Origin: Megaleporinus macrocephalus
Taxonomy: Eukaryota > Chordata > Actinopteri > Characiformes > Anostomidae
Direction of reading: 5' to 3'
NCBI GenBank assembly: GCA_021613375.1
Contig: CM038726.1
Coordinates: 5,276,377-5,340,376, forward strand
Length of the DNA: 64,000 nucleotides
In this document: positions 1 to 9,441 of the stretch, piece after piece
Numbering within the stretch: the stretch's first letter is position 1
Layout of the letters: each line of letters opens with the position of its first letter
Translations under genes and position numbers: made by a program
Notes under the pieces: model-generated
Told to the model about the DNA's origin: nothing
The model's database searches: none
What the model saw: the letters and a program-made list of their open reading frames with translations, nothing else

Positions 1-205
1 CGTGGAAGTCAAGTACGCTTTAGTGGACTTTTTCACACATAATACTCTTCATAAGTGTGAAATATCAGAAGTGAAGCTCCCGGACATGTACAAACTCAAG
101 CCGGAGTCACTTTTTCAGCTGTGGAACAAACGAGAAGTGTAGCTACATCTTGTGGAAACAGACTCTCTCAGCTGAAACTGAACGCTGGCCGTGTCGGGTT
201 TAGCG
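1..205 (+). other. Exon-like start of unit A (candidate first exon)
   Basis: This segment recurs at 16,965-17,165 and 27,042-27,176 and ends each time at the same good splice donor (GCG|gtgagt). It contains a short open stretch of about 46 codons that ends in TAG at 139-141 and has no ATG in its first half. It may therefore be a 5' untranslated exon rather than coding sequence. In the copy where upstream DNA is visible (unit B) it lies just downstream of a CpG-rich block with a TCTCGCGA element. The product is not recognised. Confidence 0.35.
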
Positions 206-1275
206 GTGAGTTGAGGACAGTTTCAGTGGTTTTTCAGTAAAACACATTTACTATTTTGCTGACTGGTGTTTATTAACATTAGTTTACCTCAGTGAGGGTA
301 ACAGTATCTATCTAGCTAACAGCTGTGACCCATAAGAGCTGACGTTGTTCAGTGTTAGCCTAGCTGTGAGTAACGTTACCATAACAGTGGAGCTCAATAG
401 TCAACTTCTATATCTAGATACACTAGTTATCAGTTCAGTGTGAAGGAAAATTAAGAAGAGGACTGGTGATAACATGCAATGCTTTATTTGCTCCAAAGGA
501 AGATTCTGGAAAGAGAAAAGGAGTGAAATCTACACAGCCAGTGGCAGAGTTGGGGTGATGTCATTATTAATGGATCGATAGTGGATTTAACCTGTTAAAG
601 GCCACAATATCGTGACGCTAACGACTGTGTTACTACAGTGTCTTATGATGCTTATTCTCATGAAAGGTGATAAAAATGAAATCTATACTAAAATATGTAA
701 TACGTTATCATGCTGGATGTTAAGAACACTGTAGGTTAGGTTAACAAAAAAAATAAAAACAAGTAATTGGAATAACAGGACTGAGAATAATTGTGTCATA
801 GTCATGATGATTTGCCAAGTTTTCAAGTGTCAGACTTATTTTCCACTTTTAGTAACTATAATAAGCATATTTAATCATTCACACAGGACAGCATTTCATA
901 TAAGATTTTATGTGTATTTTGTTTTGTTAATTGTTATGTCACATATACAGAAATGTGTTCTTGCAGGAATGAGAAATACAGTAAATATACTAAAAAGCTT
1001 TAGAAAAACAGCAAAAATGTATGTTATATAACACAGAGCTTCCTCTAATCAAGTTATAAGGTCATTGTATATCTGTATCATGATTATGGCACATAAAAAG
1101 GTAGTCATGGTTCAGTGCTGGTTGTGTGAGAATAGCCACTCGACACTACCAAGTGTTTTTTTTCTATTTCATGAGTTATGATTCAGTTAATAATTTTATC
1201 TTTTTTTATTATTTTAAATAATATAGATTAAACATGTTAGCAATTACTTGAATTGTAGTACCAAACACTGTTGGC
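206..1275. other. AT-rich intergenic/intronic sequence, no gene seen
   Basis: The stretch is conserved in part in units B and C with several deletions and, in B, an inverted copy. I see no coding similarity and no RNA gene. The open frames here are short and not conserved between the units. Confidence 0.5.
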
Positions 1276-1392
1276 TGTGACTCATCATCTTCTAAACCAC
1301 TTATCCTTTTGGGTCTTGGGGGTCCTGGGGCCTATCCCAGCTCTCACTGGGCAGAAAGCAGGAAATACCATGGACAGGTCACCGGTCTGTTT
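1276..1392 (-). repeat. Dispersed LINE/SINE 3'-tail-like repeat
   Basis: The words 'ctaaaccacttatcctttt', 'cctatcccag' and 'tggacaggtcacc' match the reverse complement of a tail common in vertebrate L2-like repeats (CCxGGATAAGxGGT ... GGGATAGG ... ACCxGTCCA). Homologous segments lie near 17,717 (broken by an inversion) and 28,217-28,345. The assignment to a family is from memory. Confidence 0.5.
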
Positions 1393-1683
1393 GGCTGTAA
1401 TTGCAGCACTTTAAAGTATATCTGGTATTAATCACTCAGATTCACCTTAAAGCCCACATTAAGCTAGACATTAACTTAACTTTCAGCCACATTTACTTAG
1501 ACTATTTACATTTACTTGAACATTTATACAGAAAAATCAAGAATACTATCACATGTCTGGACGAAGAGCTGCATAATGTGGATTCTCAAGTTCGGCATAA
1601 ACATATGTGAACAAACAACAGGCAGTATTGTGTTTTTTTGTGTAATAGTCTTGAACTGTTGTTATTGATTTGTTTCTCTTTAG

Positions 1684-1910
1684 TTAAACAAATTCTTAAT
1701 TCATCAAAATATAATGGCTGCTGTCAAACAAAGTTGTTCTACGGTAAGTCAACAGTCAGGTTTTCTTTTCCCTGTGTTCTGTTGTTGTAGCAAAGTCATC
1801 CAGTTAATATTGTCATATGTAAATATATATCAGGCACTGAGATCAGCAGACACTCGTCGAAGGAGGCTGAGGTTCAAGAGCTGAAGGACGACATCACTTC
1901 TGAGATTTAG
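1684..1910 (+). other. Two phase-matched exon-like segments, unknown gene (unit A)
   Basis: The first segment, 1684-1743, follows a ctctttag acceptor and ends at TACG|gtaagt. The second, 1834-1910, follows atatatcag and runs to a TAG stop at 1908-1910. Joined, the split codon G|GC restores glycine and gives a frame ending QTKLFYG-TEISRHSSKEAEV..SEI-stop, which is acidic and helical at its end. Unit B keeps both segments (18,413-18,472 and 18,563-18,639). Unit C keeps a longer first exon (28,657-28,729, beginning DDDKAKQML) but has a stop early in the second. Conserved splice sites and reading phase argue for a real ancestral gene, but I cannot name it. Confidence 0.4.
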
Positions 1911-2555
1911 GATGAAGGCAAAGAAGGAGCTGAGAGAGTGGAAAGGTAATTTAGGTTGAGAAGGACTGTTTTATTTAAAGGCAGGTAAGAAGCACACAAG
2001 ACCACTAACAAGCTCTTATTTTCATTCTCTCAAAAGTCAAATATTTTCATCATCCCACATATGATTCTGTATGATTGTAGACTTTCATGTGAGTATAAAA
2101 CAGCTTTATTAATAAAATTGTGCAATATTGAGACACTACTTAGCTTCAGAGTGCAATGAACATTTCCACCACTAGAAGGAGCTGATCAACCACTAATACA
2201 TGTGAGTCTTCCTGTAAAAAGTCATGTATTTAAAAAAGAGATGACCCCAATTTTCTCAGGTGTGTTAGTGAACAGATATACACTAAATGTACATTTACTT
2301 AAAAAAAAACATAACAAACACTACACAATCATTCTGGTTTTAAACTCTATAAATTCTATAAACTTGTTCACTACTGTTAGCAATGAGGCCACCTGCTGTT
2401 CTTTCACACTGCTGCTGTGTTTAATTATATATTTCAGTAAGACCACCCTGATATTCCATATTTCTACAATTTAGATCCACAAGCTGATCGATCAGATCAG
2501 ATCAATGATTTTAAAGTGTGTTCAGTTATCATACTAACTCCTCTCTTTACTTCAG

Positions 2556-2836
2556 ACAAGTGGAGTTTATTTCACACACACATATACACTCTCACTGTAC
2601 AACACGTTCATCACCAGCTTCTGAACAATGTACAGAACCAGTTTGGACCACCTACTCATAGAAGGATCTTCCTCTATTTCACCATCTTACATATTAGAAC
2701 AACAGTGAAGATATCAGAGGTATGAAATATCCCATGTTGATTTATGCAGAAACTAAACAGCGTTAAACTAATCAGACTGTTTTCTCTCCAGCAGCTTCAT
2801 GAGGATCCACCTAATATACTTTTCCAACAGGACTAA
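2556..2836 (+). other. Second pair of exon-like segments, unknown gene (unit A)
   Basis: Segment 2556-2719 follows a cttcag acceptor and ends GAG|gtatga. Segment 2792-2836 follows ctctccag and ends in TAA. The junction is in phase 0 and gives a frame ending VKISE-QLHEDPPNILFQQD-stop. The first part encodes a histidine- and threonine-rich start and a hydrophobic run near FLYFTILHI. The same pair is kept at 19,628-19,795 with 19,868-19,912, and at 33,222-33,389 with 33,462-33,506. A fragment of it begins unit D at 49,334. I do not recognise the product. It could be the end of a neighbouring gene copied with the array. Confidence 0.35.
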
Positions 2837-3095
2837 AAAATAAACTCTAAAGCTGAGACCGTTTATATATATATGTTATAGTTTAAATTATTAAATACAA
2901 AAAAATTCATAAAATTTAAGATCATGAAAAATATCTACACGCTTAAGAGTTTGAGATCCTAGCTTGTGATTATTAAAATCCAGTAAACGTTTCATTGTTT
3001 ACAAAGTCAAGAAATACGACTAAAAAAAACTGTTTCGCTCTGACTGCGCTGTTTGGTGGATAACAACCTAGAAGATGTACTTACAGTGATGCAGA

Positions 3096-3254
3096 ATGAC
3101 AGAAAGGTGTTGTTGTAATCGGATGTACAGTGGACCCCCGTACACAAACAACCCAAAGACCAAAAATATGTGGACTAAATTTGCCAGCTTTAAACGGGCA
3201 CACTGGAAAGGAGCGTCCTCTCACTCCATCATCTGTAGATCATTTCACGTCTGA
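3096..3254 (+). pseudogene. THAP-domain remnant (unit A)
   Basis: A 52-codon frame starts MTERCCCNRMY and continues with WTKFASFKRAHWKGASSHS and ICR. This matches the order of a THAP zinc finger: the early C-x-N-R-Y, a tryptophan, basic residues, and the S-x-x-CS-H-F box. The frame breaks at the HF box. DHFTSEDYHNYG continues in the next frame and LKSGAVEQYG after a further shift. The copies in B and C share a deletion that removes the H-F part. THAP domains bind DNA and occur in host regulators and P-element-like transposases; the fragment does not say which. Confidence 0.6.
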
Positions 3255-3688
3255 AGATTATCACAACTATGGGACGTAGGCTTACACGACGACTGGATCT
3301 TAAGTCTGGCGCTGTTGAACAATATGGGTGTGTAAGGAAACCAGCGAGAGCCTCCGTGTACGTGAAGGTAGCACACGGTAGCGTTCAGGAATTTTCGTAG
3401 CAAGCTCGGGTTTTTCCATCAATGTTTATAATCATGTTTATATGTTATTATGTAAAATCACCTGGGCTGTCCATAAGTGGTGCTTAGCCTTTTGTAGTGT
3501 TGAACTGACACCTTTTTCATTTGTACGGAACATTATTTGTAGTGAGTTTTCAACTTCCTCCAGGATTAGAAAAGATTTTTATGATCAATACATTATTATT
3601 AAATCACATGTCAGTAATATATTCAGTGTCAGTAATATTCTGACTGTATCTATAAGATAATCATCATATTCAATATATAAATCATTAT

Positions 3689-4782
3689 TTATCACATAAT
3701 CTCACAGATGATCTAGAACCAACACAGAACCCAGCGTAGAGCGCCTGAGTGAATGTGGTGTGGACTGTGTGTAGGAGGGTCATTGTAGCAGAGACGCTGT
3801 AGAAGGACAGAGTTCCTGCACTGTGATCCACATACATTGCTATTCTGGAGGATGAAGGTCCTGAGATCTCAGTCTTAATGTTGTTGCGTAGGAAACAGAG
3901 AGAGGAAGAACATTCCAGACTCCAGAACTGACTGTTGTATCCAAACCCACATTCATCACCTCCTCCTTTCCTGCTGATCCCTGTGTATGTGTGTGTGTGT
4001 GTTTGTTACTCATACACTGCAGAAAATCTTCTCTGGTTTTTGGTTCTGAGGACACAACAATCCAGAACCATCAATAGAATAGAATAGAGTAAATAGAATA
4101 GAATAGAATAAATAGAATAGAATAGAGTGAATAGAGTAAATAGACTAGAGTGAATAGAACAGAGTGTATAGAGTGAAAGTTTCTGCAGATGAACAAATAA
4201 AAGTGATGATGTTAAAGTGTATTATTTCAGTAGAAACTATAATATTTTTAGTTATTATGAACTTTGGGGGGAAGATCAGTCACTGTTAGCAGGAAGATTC
4301 TCTCTTTACCGTATACCAACGTAACAAACAAACACTCAATTGTTCAGATTATTCAAAACAAACTACTTAAAATAGTTATTAAATGTTATTGTTAGTTTAT
4401 TTCTGTAAACAATAACAACTTCATATTTAAACAAACCAACAAAACAAAACGTATTTTTTTTCTAATCAGTTTATTAATGAGTTTCACAAAAGGAGGCCAG
4501 ACACGTCAGACAGGACTTGACGGCTTAGAGTTTTCTCCCAGAGCAGAAATCACACTCCACATCTCCAGGTCCAGCGTAACGGGAAGCAGGAGAAGCAGCT
4601 TGGAGTTCTGTCTTCTTCAGTTTCTCCACCACTTCAGCCAGCATGTCGTTTCTACATAGAACAGGTCTTGGAGTGAAAGTCTTTCTACTCTGGGGGCAGC
4701 TGTAGACCCCCCTCTGATCTTCCTGATCCCAGCAGCCGTTAATACACATCATATAGAAGCTGTGTCCACAAGGAATAGTCAT
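3689..4782 (-). pseudogene. finTRIM pseudogene with two internal deletions (unit A)
   Basis: Read on the minus strand, 4782-4479 encodes the second half of a RING (IPCGHSFYMMC, then CPQSR where the intact gene has CPQCR) and the B-box lead-in, with a nonsense codon after CSGRKL. Next comes the small linker exon with TREDFLQ near 4053-4013, a (CA)n tract, and the C-terminal half of a PRY-SPRY domain ending at TAA 3689-3691. Against the intact gene in unit D, the first amino-terminal codons, the coiled-coil exons and the first half of the PRY-SPRY exon are missing. One deletion ends at the ATGAG before 'tttcacaaaagg'; the other runs into the microsatellite. Units B and C share both deletions and the same stop. 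Confidence 0.85.
4073..4165. repeat. AATAG-type pentanucleotide microsatellite
   Basis: Imperfect tagaa/tagag/aatag repeats. Related tracts lie at 21,073-21,170, 34,680-34,745 and, longest, 53,563-53,730, always next to the TREDFLQ linker exon of the finTRIM gene. It was therefore part of the ancestral intron. Confidence 0.8.
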
Positions 4783-4784
4783 TT

Positions 4785-5000
4785 TAGTGTTGCTATGGGG
4801 TTGCTAGGGTGTTGTTAGATGGTTATTAGGCAGTTGCTAGGCATATACAGGGGTGTCCCAGCTAGTTGCTATAGTGTTGCTATGTGGTTGTTAGGGTGTT
4901 TCTATGGTGTTGCTAGCCAATTACTAGGGTATCCCAAATGGTTGCTAGAGTGTTGCTAGGCAGTTGCCATGGTATCCAATCTGGTTGCTAGCATACACCT
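4785..5000. repeat. GTTGCTA-type degenerate minisatellite (unit A)
   Basis: Irregular tandem repeats built on 'gttgctagg', 'gttgctatagt' and 'ggttgtta'. The tract joins the broken RING exon to the region upstream of the voltage-sensor gene. Units B (21,786-22,095) and C (35,372-35,670) have longer versions, each with an extra block containing 'cagctggttgctagg'. Confidence 0.8.
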
Positions 5001-5414
5001 AGAAGGTTTCCCTGTGTAAAGTGGTTCCTGTATGAGTTGAAAATCCTGTGTTAGGCATGGCTGAAAATGAATGGGACTCTATGGGAGGAACGAGGGATGA
5101 ATAGACGACTAATAGAGGAGTGCAGGTGGGTATGTCTGTGGATTAGAACTTGCTGACCTGCCCTGAGTGAGTACATGCAGTTTGGAGGCTGTACATTAAA
5201 CCATATTTGGGTATCAAAACTGAATAGGACTCTATGGGAGAAAAAGAGGGATATAAAAAAAGATAAACAGACGAGTGCAGGTTGAACCAACACTGCAGGC
5301 GTGGTCGGGGGTCTGTCCTCAGTCAGTGTGTGTGAATGTCATGATGCCTCTGCCTCCTCTCTCTAAGACAGTGTAGTTTAGTAAAGTGGAGAGAGAGAGG
5401 GGGAGACACGGAAG

Positions 5415-5465
5415 GGGGCGGAGCCTATATGCCATTATGACATCATCACCAGAAGGCATAAAAGA
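5415..5465 (+). promoter_or_regulatory. Core promoter of voltage-sensor gene copy A
   Basis: Within 50 bases lie a GC box (gggggcgg, 5415-5422), a CRE-like octamer TGACATCA (5438-5445) and a TATA-like CATAAAAG (5457-5464). They sit about 150 bases upstream of the ATG at 5607 and are identical in B and C. TGACATCA differs by one base from the CREB/CREM site TGACGTCA; CREM drives many intronless or testis genes, so a germ-line role is an inference. The start of transcription probably lies near 5490. Confidence 0.6.
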
Positions 5466-5606
5466 GCCCGCGCAGCCCGAGTGGAGCTCATTCCGCCCGA
5501 GTACTGTTCCAGACAGCACGTTACGGAGACTCTCACGAAGACCTTGAAGACAAAAAGAACTTCAAAGAAGAACCACTGAAGAAAAAGAACCATCATCTAA
5601 TTAGAT

Positions 5607-6962
5607 ATGGACAGTCAAAATATCCAGAGTGGTCCACGCACCCCCCGAGAGAAGGTCAAGAAATTCTTCGGAGGAGTGCGTATAAAGATTCGGACAAAAC
5701 TGCAGAAACCCAAAGTCAACCAGCCTCAAGAACAGCAGAGAGGAGGAACCACAGACCGACCCCACATGGAGGAGCGGAAGGGAAGGATCTCTACTCAGGG
5801 AAGCTCCACCATCAACATCATGGAGAGCTCCGAGAGAGAAGTGGGGAAGAAGAACGTGCACTTGGAGATGACTCCATCGGTCAGGGCTGAGATCAGAAAG
5901 AGGTTTTACCAGCGCAAGAGGGCCAAGAAGTTCCTCAGCTACGTGGAAGAGCTTCGGGCCCAGAAAAAAGAAAGTGAGCCTCAGAAACAGGAGCCCACCA
6001 ACACCCCCAAAAGCTGCCACAAGAAAGCCAAAAAGAAGGTGCGCTTTCAGTCTCCTCCAACAGTCATCGCAGAGGAGAAGGAGAACCTGGAGTTCCAGAG
6101 TGCTCCTTATTATCAGACTGAGAGAGCCAAGACCTTCTTTAAGGATGTGGAACTGGCTCGGGCCAAATTTGCCCAGGAAGCTCTCCACAAGCTTGAAGAG
6201 CAGCAGGGGAGAGACAGCATGGTGAAAATCGAGCAGCCAGAAAGCACCACCGTCTCCGTTGACGACAGCATGTGGGTGCGAGTGAAGAGTCGGATGTCCA
6301 GATTCAGTGAATTTGCACATCGGATTCTTGCATATCGCTTGCTTCCTTTGCTGACTATCTTCCTCACCATGCTGAAGACTTTCTTGCTGGGGGTCCAGTC
6401 AGTGAACTCAGACAAGCCTGACCCGTACAGAGTCTATCGGGAGTTTAGCGTGATCAACTGGATCATCGTCACTGTCTTCCTCCTGGAGTTACTCCTAAAA
6501 ATGATGGAGGACTTCAGACAGTTTTGGAGAAGCAAATGGAACATGGTCAATTTCTGCCTGACTCTCCTAGTCCTCCTCCGGGAGATCATTATAATGTTAT
6601 CCAGAGCACCTCCAGATGTTCTGGCCAGCTCAAAGTTACTTAAGGCCCTACGAGTCGTCCGTTCCCTGAAGATCGCGTTCAATGTTATACAATTATTGAA
6701 AGTGGCCAGTGCAGGCAGCCAAACGGAGAAGAAGGGAGAGGCTCAAGCCTCTTCCTCCTCGACCTCCCAGGAACAAACAGATAAAGACTGGGAGACGAAG
6801 GTGCTTGTGAGCGAGGGGCAGGAGGAGGGGGAGGAGGTGGTCTTGCCCAGAGAGGAACTGTTGGCGTACTTTGAGAAGATAGAGCAGCTACAGCAGATTC
6901 TGGAGGAGAGGAAGCAACTGCATAAACTGCTTGTTGCACAATCTGATCTTCACAACAGCTAG
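5607..6962 (+). CDS. Pore-less voltage-sensor protein, CatSper2-like, copy A
   Basis: An intronless 451-codon gene. Residues 1-230 are basic and charged with no membrane segment. Four hydrophobic helices follow: S1 about 245-264, S2 282-299, S3 313-331, S4 343-366. S2 has the F-x-x-E-x-x-x-K charge-transfer motif (F291, E294, K298). S4 has K343, K346, R349, R352 and K355, one every third residue. No S5, pore loop or S6 follows; instead there is a Ser/Glu linker and a leucine-rich coiled coil at 411-446. The S2-S3 loop (FW-x-SKWN) and S4 (VVRSLK) resemble CatSper2 from memory. Hv1 has the same VSD-plus-coil plan but not this sequence. In this copy the S3 aspartate of WNMVDF is Asn (N315). The ATG has G at -3 and +4. 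The domain call is firm; ancestry and function are inferred. Confidence 0.85.
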   Translation: MDSQNIQSGPRTPREKVKKFFGGVRIKIRTKLQKPKVNQPQEQQRGGTTDRPHMEERKGRISTQGSSTINIMESSEREVGKKNVHLEMTPSVRAEIRKRFYQRKRAKKFLSYVEELRAQKKESEPQKQEPTNTPKSCHKKAKKKVRFQSPPTVIAEEKENLEFQSAPYYQTERAKTFFKDVELARAKFAQEALHKLEEQQGRDSMVKIEQPESTTVSVDDSMWVRVKSRMSRFSEFAHRILAYRLLPLLTIFLTMLKTFLLGVQSVNSDKPDPYRVYREFSVINWIIVTVFLLELLLKMMEDFRQFWRSKWNMVNFCLTLLVLLREIIIMLSRAPPDVLASSKLLKALRVVRSLKIAFNVIQLLKVASAGSQTEKKGEAQASSSSTSQEQTDKDWETKVLVSEGQEEGEEVVLPREELLAYFEKIEQLQQILEERKQLHKLLVAQSDLHNS

Positions 6963-7083
6963 TACTTCTACTAAAACCTTCATGGTGAAGAAGTTTGCTG
7001 TTTCCTCCTGAAGAAGCTGAAAGCTCCTAGATCATGTACCATGATGCTCCCGTTCCACTCAACAGAAATCTGAAGTTCACAAA

Positions 7084-7089
7084 AATAAA
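7084..7089 (+). terminator. AATAAA polyadenylation signal, copy A
   Basis: It lies 122 bases past the stop codon, at the same place as 24,148-24,153 (copy B) and 37,756-37,761 (copy C). The short 3' UTR before it is nearly identical in the three copies and the CA microsatellite starts about 50 bases later. Confidence 0.65.
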
Positions 7090-7140
7090 TGTTCCCAGAA
7101 AAATCCAGTTTACTTCTCGTTCTTTTAGGGTTTTTTAGGT

Positions 7141-7184
<44 letters not shown>

Positions 7185-7325
7185 CACACACACACACACA
7201 TACACACACACACAATATATACACACACACATATGATATATACACATGTACACACACACACACAATATACACACACACAATATACACACGCACAATATAC
7301 ACACACACACACAATACACACACAC

Positions 7326-7389
<64 letters not shown>

Positions 7390-7765
7390 TAATATATACA
7401 CACATACAATATACACACACATAATATACACACACATATAATATACACACACACACATATATAAACAATATACACACACACACATAATATACACACACAT
7501 ATATATAAACACAATATACACACTAACAGACACACAACATACACTCACACACACAATATACACACACACATAATACACACACACACACACACACATATAT
7601 AAACACAATATACACACACACACATATAATATACACATGTACACACACACATACACACACAATATAAACACAATATATATACACATGTACACACACACAT
7701 ATATATAAACACAAAATACACAAACACATAATATATATACACATGTACACACAAACACACACAGA
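7141..7765. repeat. (CA)n/(TA)n compound microsatellite
   Basis: About 600 bases of CA repeats with a perfect TA block (about 7329-7380) and many acaca/tatata interruptions. It joins the voltage-sensor gene's 3' UTR to the intron before the plus-strand PRY-SPRY exon. Long Cys-Val and His-Thr frames on both strands here are repeat artefacts. Confidence 0.95.
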
Positions 7766-7931
7766 GAGACAGATATTGTGTGTGTGTGTGTAAATGTGTG
7801 TGTTGGTGGTGAAAGTGATGCAGTGTGTAAAATATTTAGTGTAGAGATGATTAAGAATTAAAAACACTGACACTGTATTTTCTTCATATAAGTATCTAAA
7901 ACTCTACACCACTCTTTTTTTTTTCTTTTAG

Positions 7932-8302
7932 ATTTCTGTCCACTGACTCTGGATCTCAACACAGCACATCATCTCCTCCGTCTGTCTGAGAAGAACACAG
8001 TGGTGACATGGAGAGGTATAGACCAGCGTTACTCTGATCATCCAGAGAGATTTAACTGCTGGTATCAGGTTTTGAGTAAGGAGAGTGTGAGTGGACGCTG
8101 TTACTGGGAGGTTGAGAGGAGCAGTGAGGGAGGAACTGTGTTCATATCAGTCTCATATAAAGGGATCAGCAGGAAAGTAGGAGGTGATGAATGTTGGTTT
8201 GGATACAACAGTCATTCCTGGCGTCTGGAATGTTCTCCCTCTCTCTGTTTCCTACACAACAACATTCAGACTGAGATCTCAGGACCTTCATCCTCCAGAA
8301 TA
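7932..8302 (+). pseudogene. PRY-SPRY (B30.2) exon, first part, split by a transposon (unit A)
   Basis: After a polypyrimidine tract and ttttag acceptor the frame reads FCPLTLDLNTAHHLLRLSE, the PRY start, then SGRCYWEVE and the SPRY core to SGPSSSRI. At 8302 a 5.4-kb insertion begins and the exon resumes at 13,706. The insertion brings in a stop at 8333-8335. The exon is on the strand opposite to the finTRIM remnant at 3689-4782, and no RING or coiled-coil exon precedes it on this strand; the voltage-sensor gene does. It is the inverted partner of the finTRIM locus. Confidence 0.85.
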
Positions 8303-9441
8303 CACAGAAAAAAAAGGTCTGTTGAATTGACATGAAAAAAATATGTACATCGGTTGCACATATTAAAGTTATGTTTACTCAAAATGATAAATTCATATTC
8401 TACATACCAAATATTTTTTTGTTAAACCAACATGACATTTTTACATTAATTTAAAGCATTTATTTAATGTAAAGCATATTCCTTTATAATATGTTGAATG
8501 AACATGACATTTTTACATTACTTCAAAGCATTTGTTTAATGTAAAGTATATTCACATAGTGTTAAACTAACATGACTATTATATGAAAGTATAGTGTTAA
8601 AATGACCCAACCTCAAGTTAATCTGGCACTTTTATACAATTTTTACTTTTGACATTTTCAAATAATCTGTGTGCTGATTTTTGTTATTTAAGTCATTTGT
8701 ATTTTATATATCCCTTATCTTAATCCTGTTAAATATTTTATCTACGACATTAGAAGGCAGATGTGACAATAAACAAACACTTTTTCCACACATCACAAAA
8801 CATCTGTATTTGGCTTTTCCTATATTAAACAAACCTTTACTGAAAAAAAGAAATCAGCAAATAACCCGTGTAAGTGCATAAAACATCACATTATTTTTGT
8901 ATATCATTAAAGTGCATAGTATACATCCTTAACTGCTGGAATGTCTGGACCACAGTATGTCCTTGTGACATGACAAAAATCTGTAAAGAGCATGGTTAAA
9001 TCAAGAACTATGCACCGCAAACTGTGGTTACTTATCACACCACTGGATGGTGCCTTTTATAAATGGCTCTTACAAAGCAGTGGGTAAAAACGTTACCAAA
9101 CAAAGCAGTGAAACCTGCCACATTAACACTAGAACAAAACCAGGACAGCTATAACCTGAAAAGAACATTGTACACTGAAGTTTTCCTAGCTAGATGCACG
9201 TTGGAAAATTTAAATAATAAATGCCTTGTAAGTATGGGCTCTGAAGCAATTACAATGGTTTGCTTCCCATTGTTACAGTATTCACAATAAAGAAAGTACA
9301 AATAAATTCACCCTTAAACACTGCAATGGAGAAATGGGTGCAAGGCTTACACGTGTCCACAAAATCAAAACAAACAGACAAAAAAAATGGAAGAGTTGGA
9401 AGGGGTAGTGCCTTAGTGATTCCTTCCAAAAGAACAGTTCA

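Noticed and set aside
5601..6320. 239-codon minus-strand frame opposite the voltage-sensor gene, repeated in B (22,701-23,420) and C (36,273-36,992)
   Set aside because: It is the mirror of a basic, Lys/Glu-rich coding region; its Leu/Phe-rich product has no domain, and the promoter and polyA signals are on the plus strand.
5607..6962. Identity as the proton channel Hv1
   Set aside because: The VSD plus coil layout is alike, but the S4 lacks Hv1's R-V-x-R-I-x-N style pattern, and the S2-S3 loop reads like CatSper2. The protein is also much longer at the N-terminus.
7125..7873. Long Cys-Val-Tyr and His-Thr frames in the microsatellites, also at 24,091-24,936, 45,945-46,445 and 53,161-53,552
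   Set aside because: They are translations of CA/TA repeats on both strands and have no other sequence character.
5607..8302. Voltage-sensor and PRY-SPRY parts as one spliced fusion gene
   Set aside because: The sensor frame ends in a stop with its own AATAAA, no donor is evident near its end, and the PRY-SPRY exons are broken in all three units.
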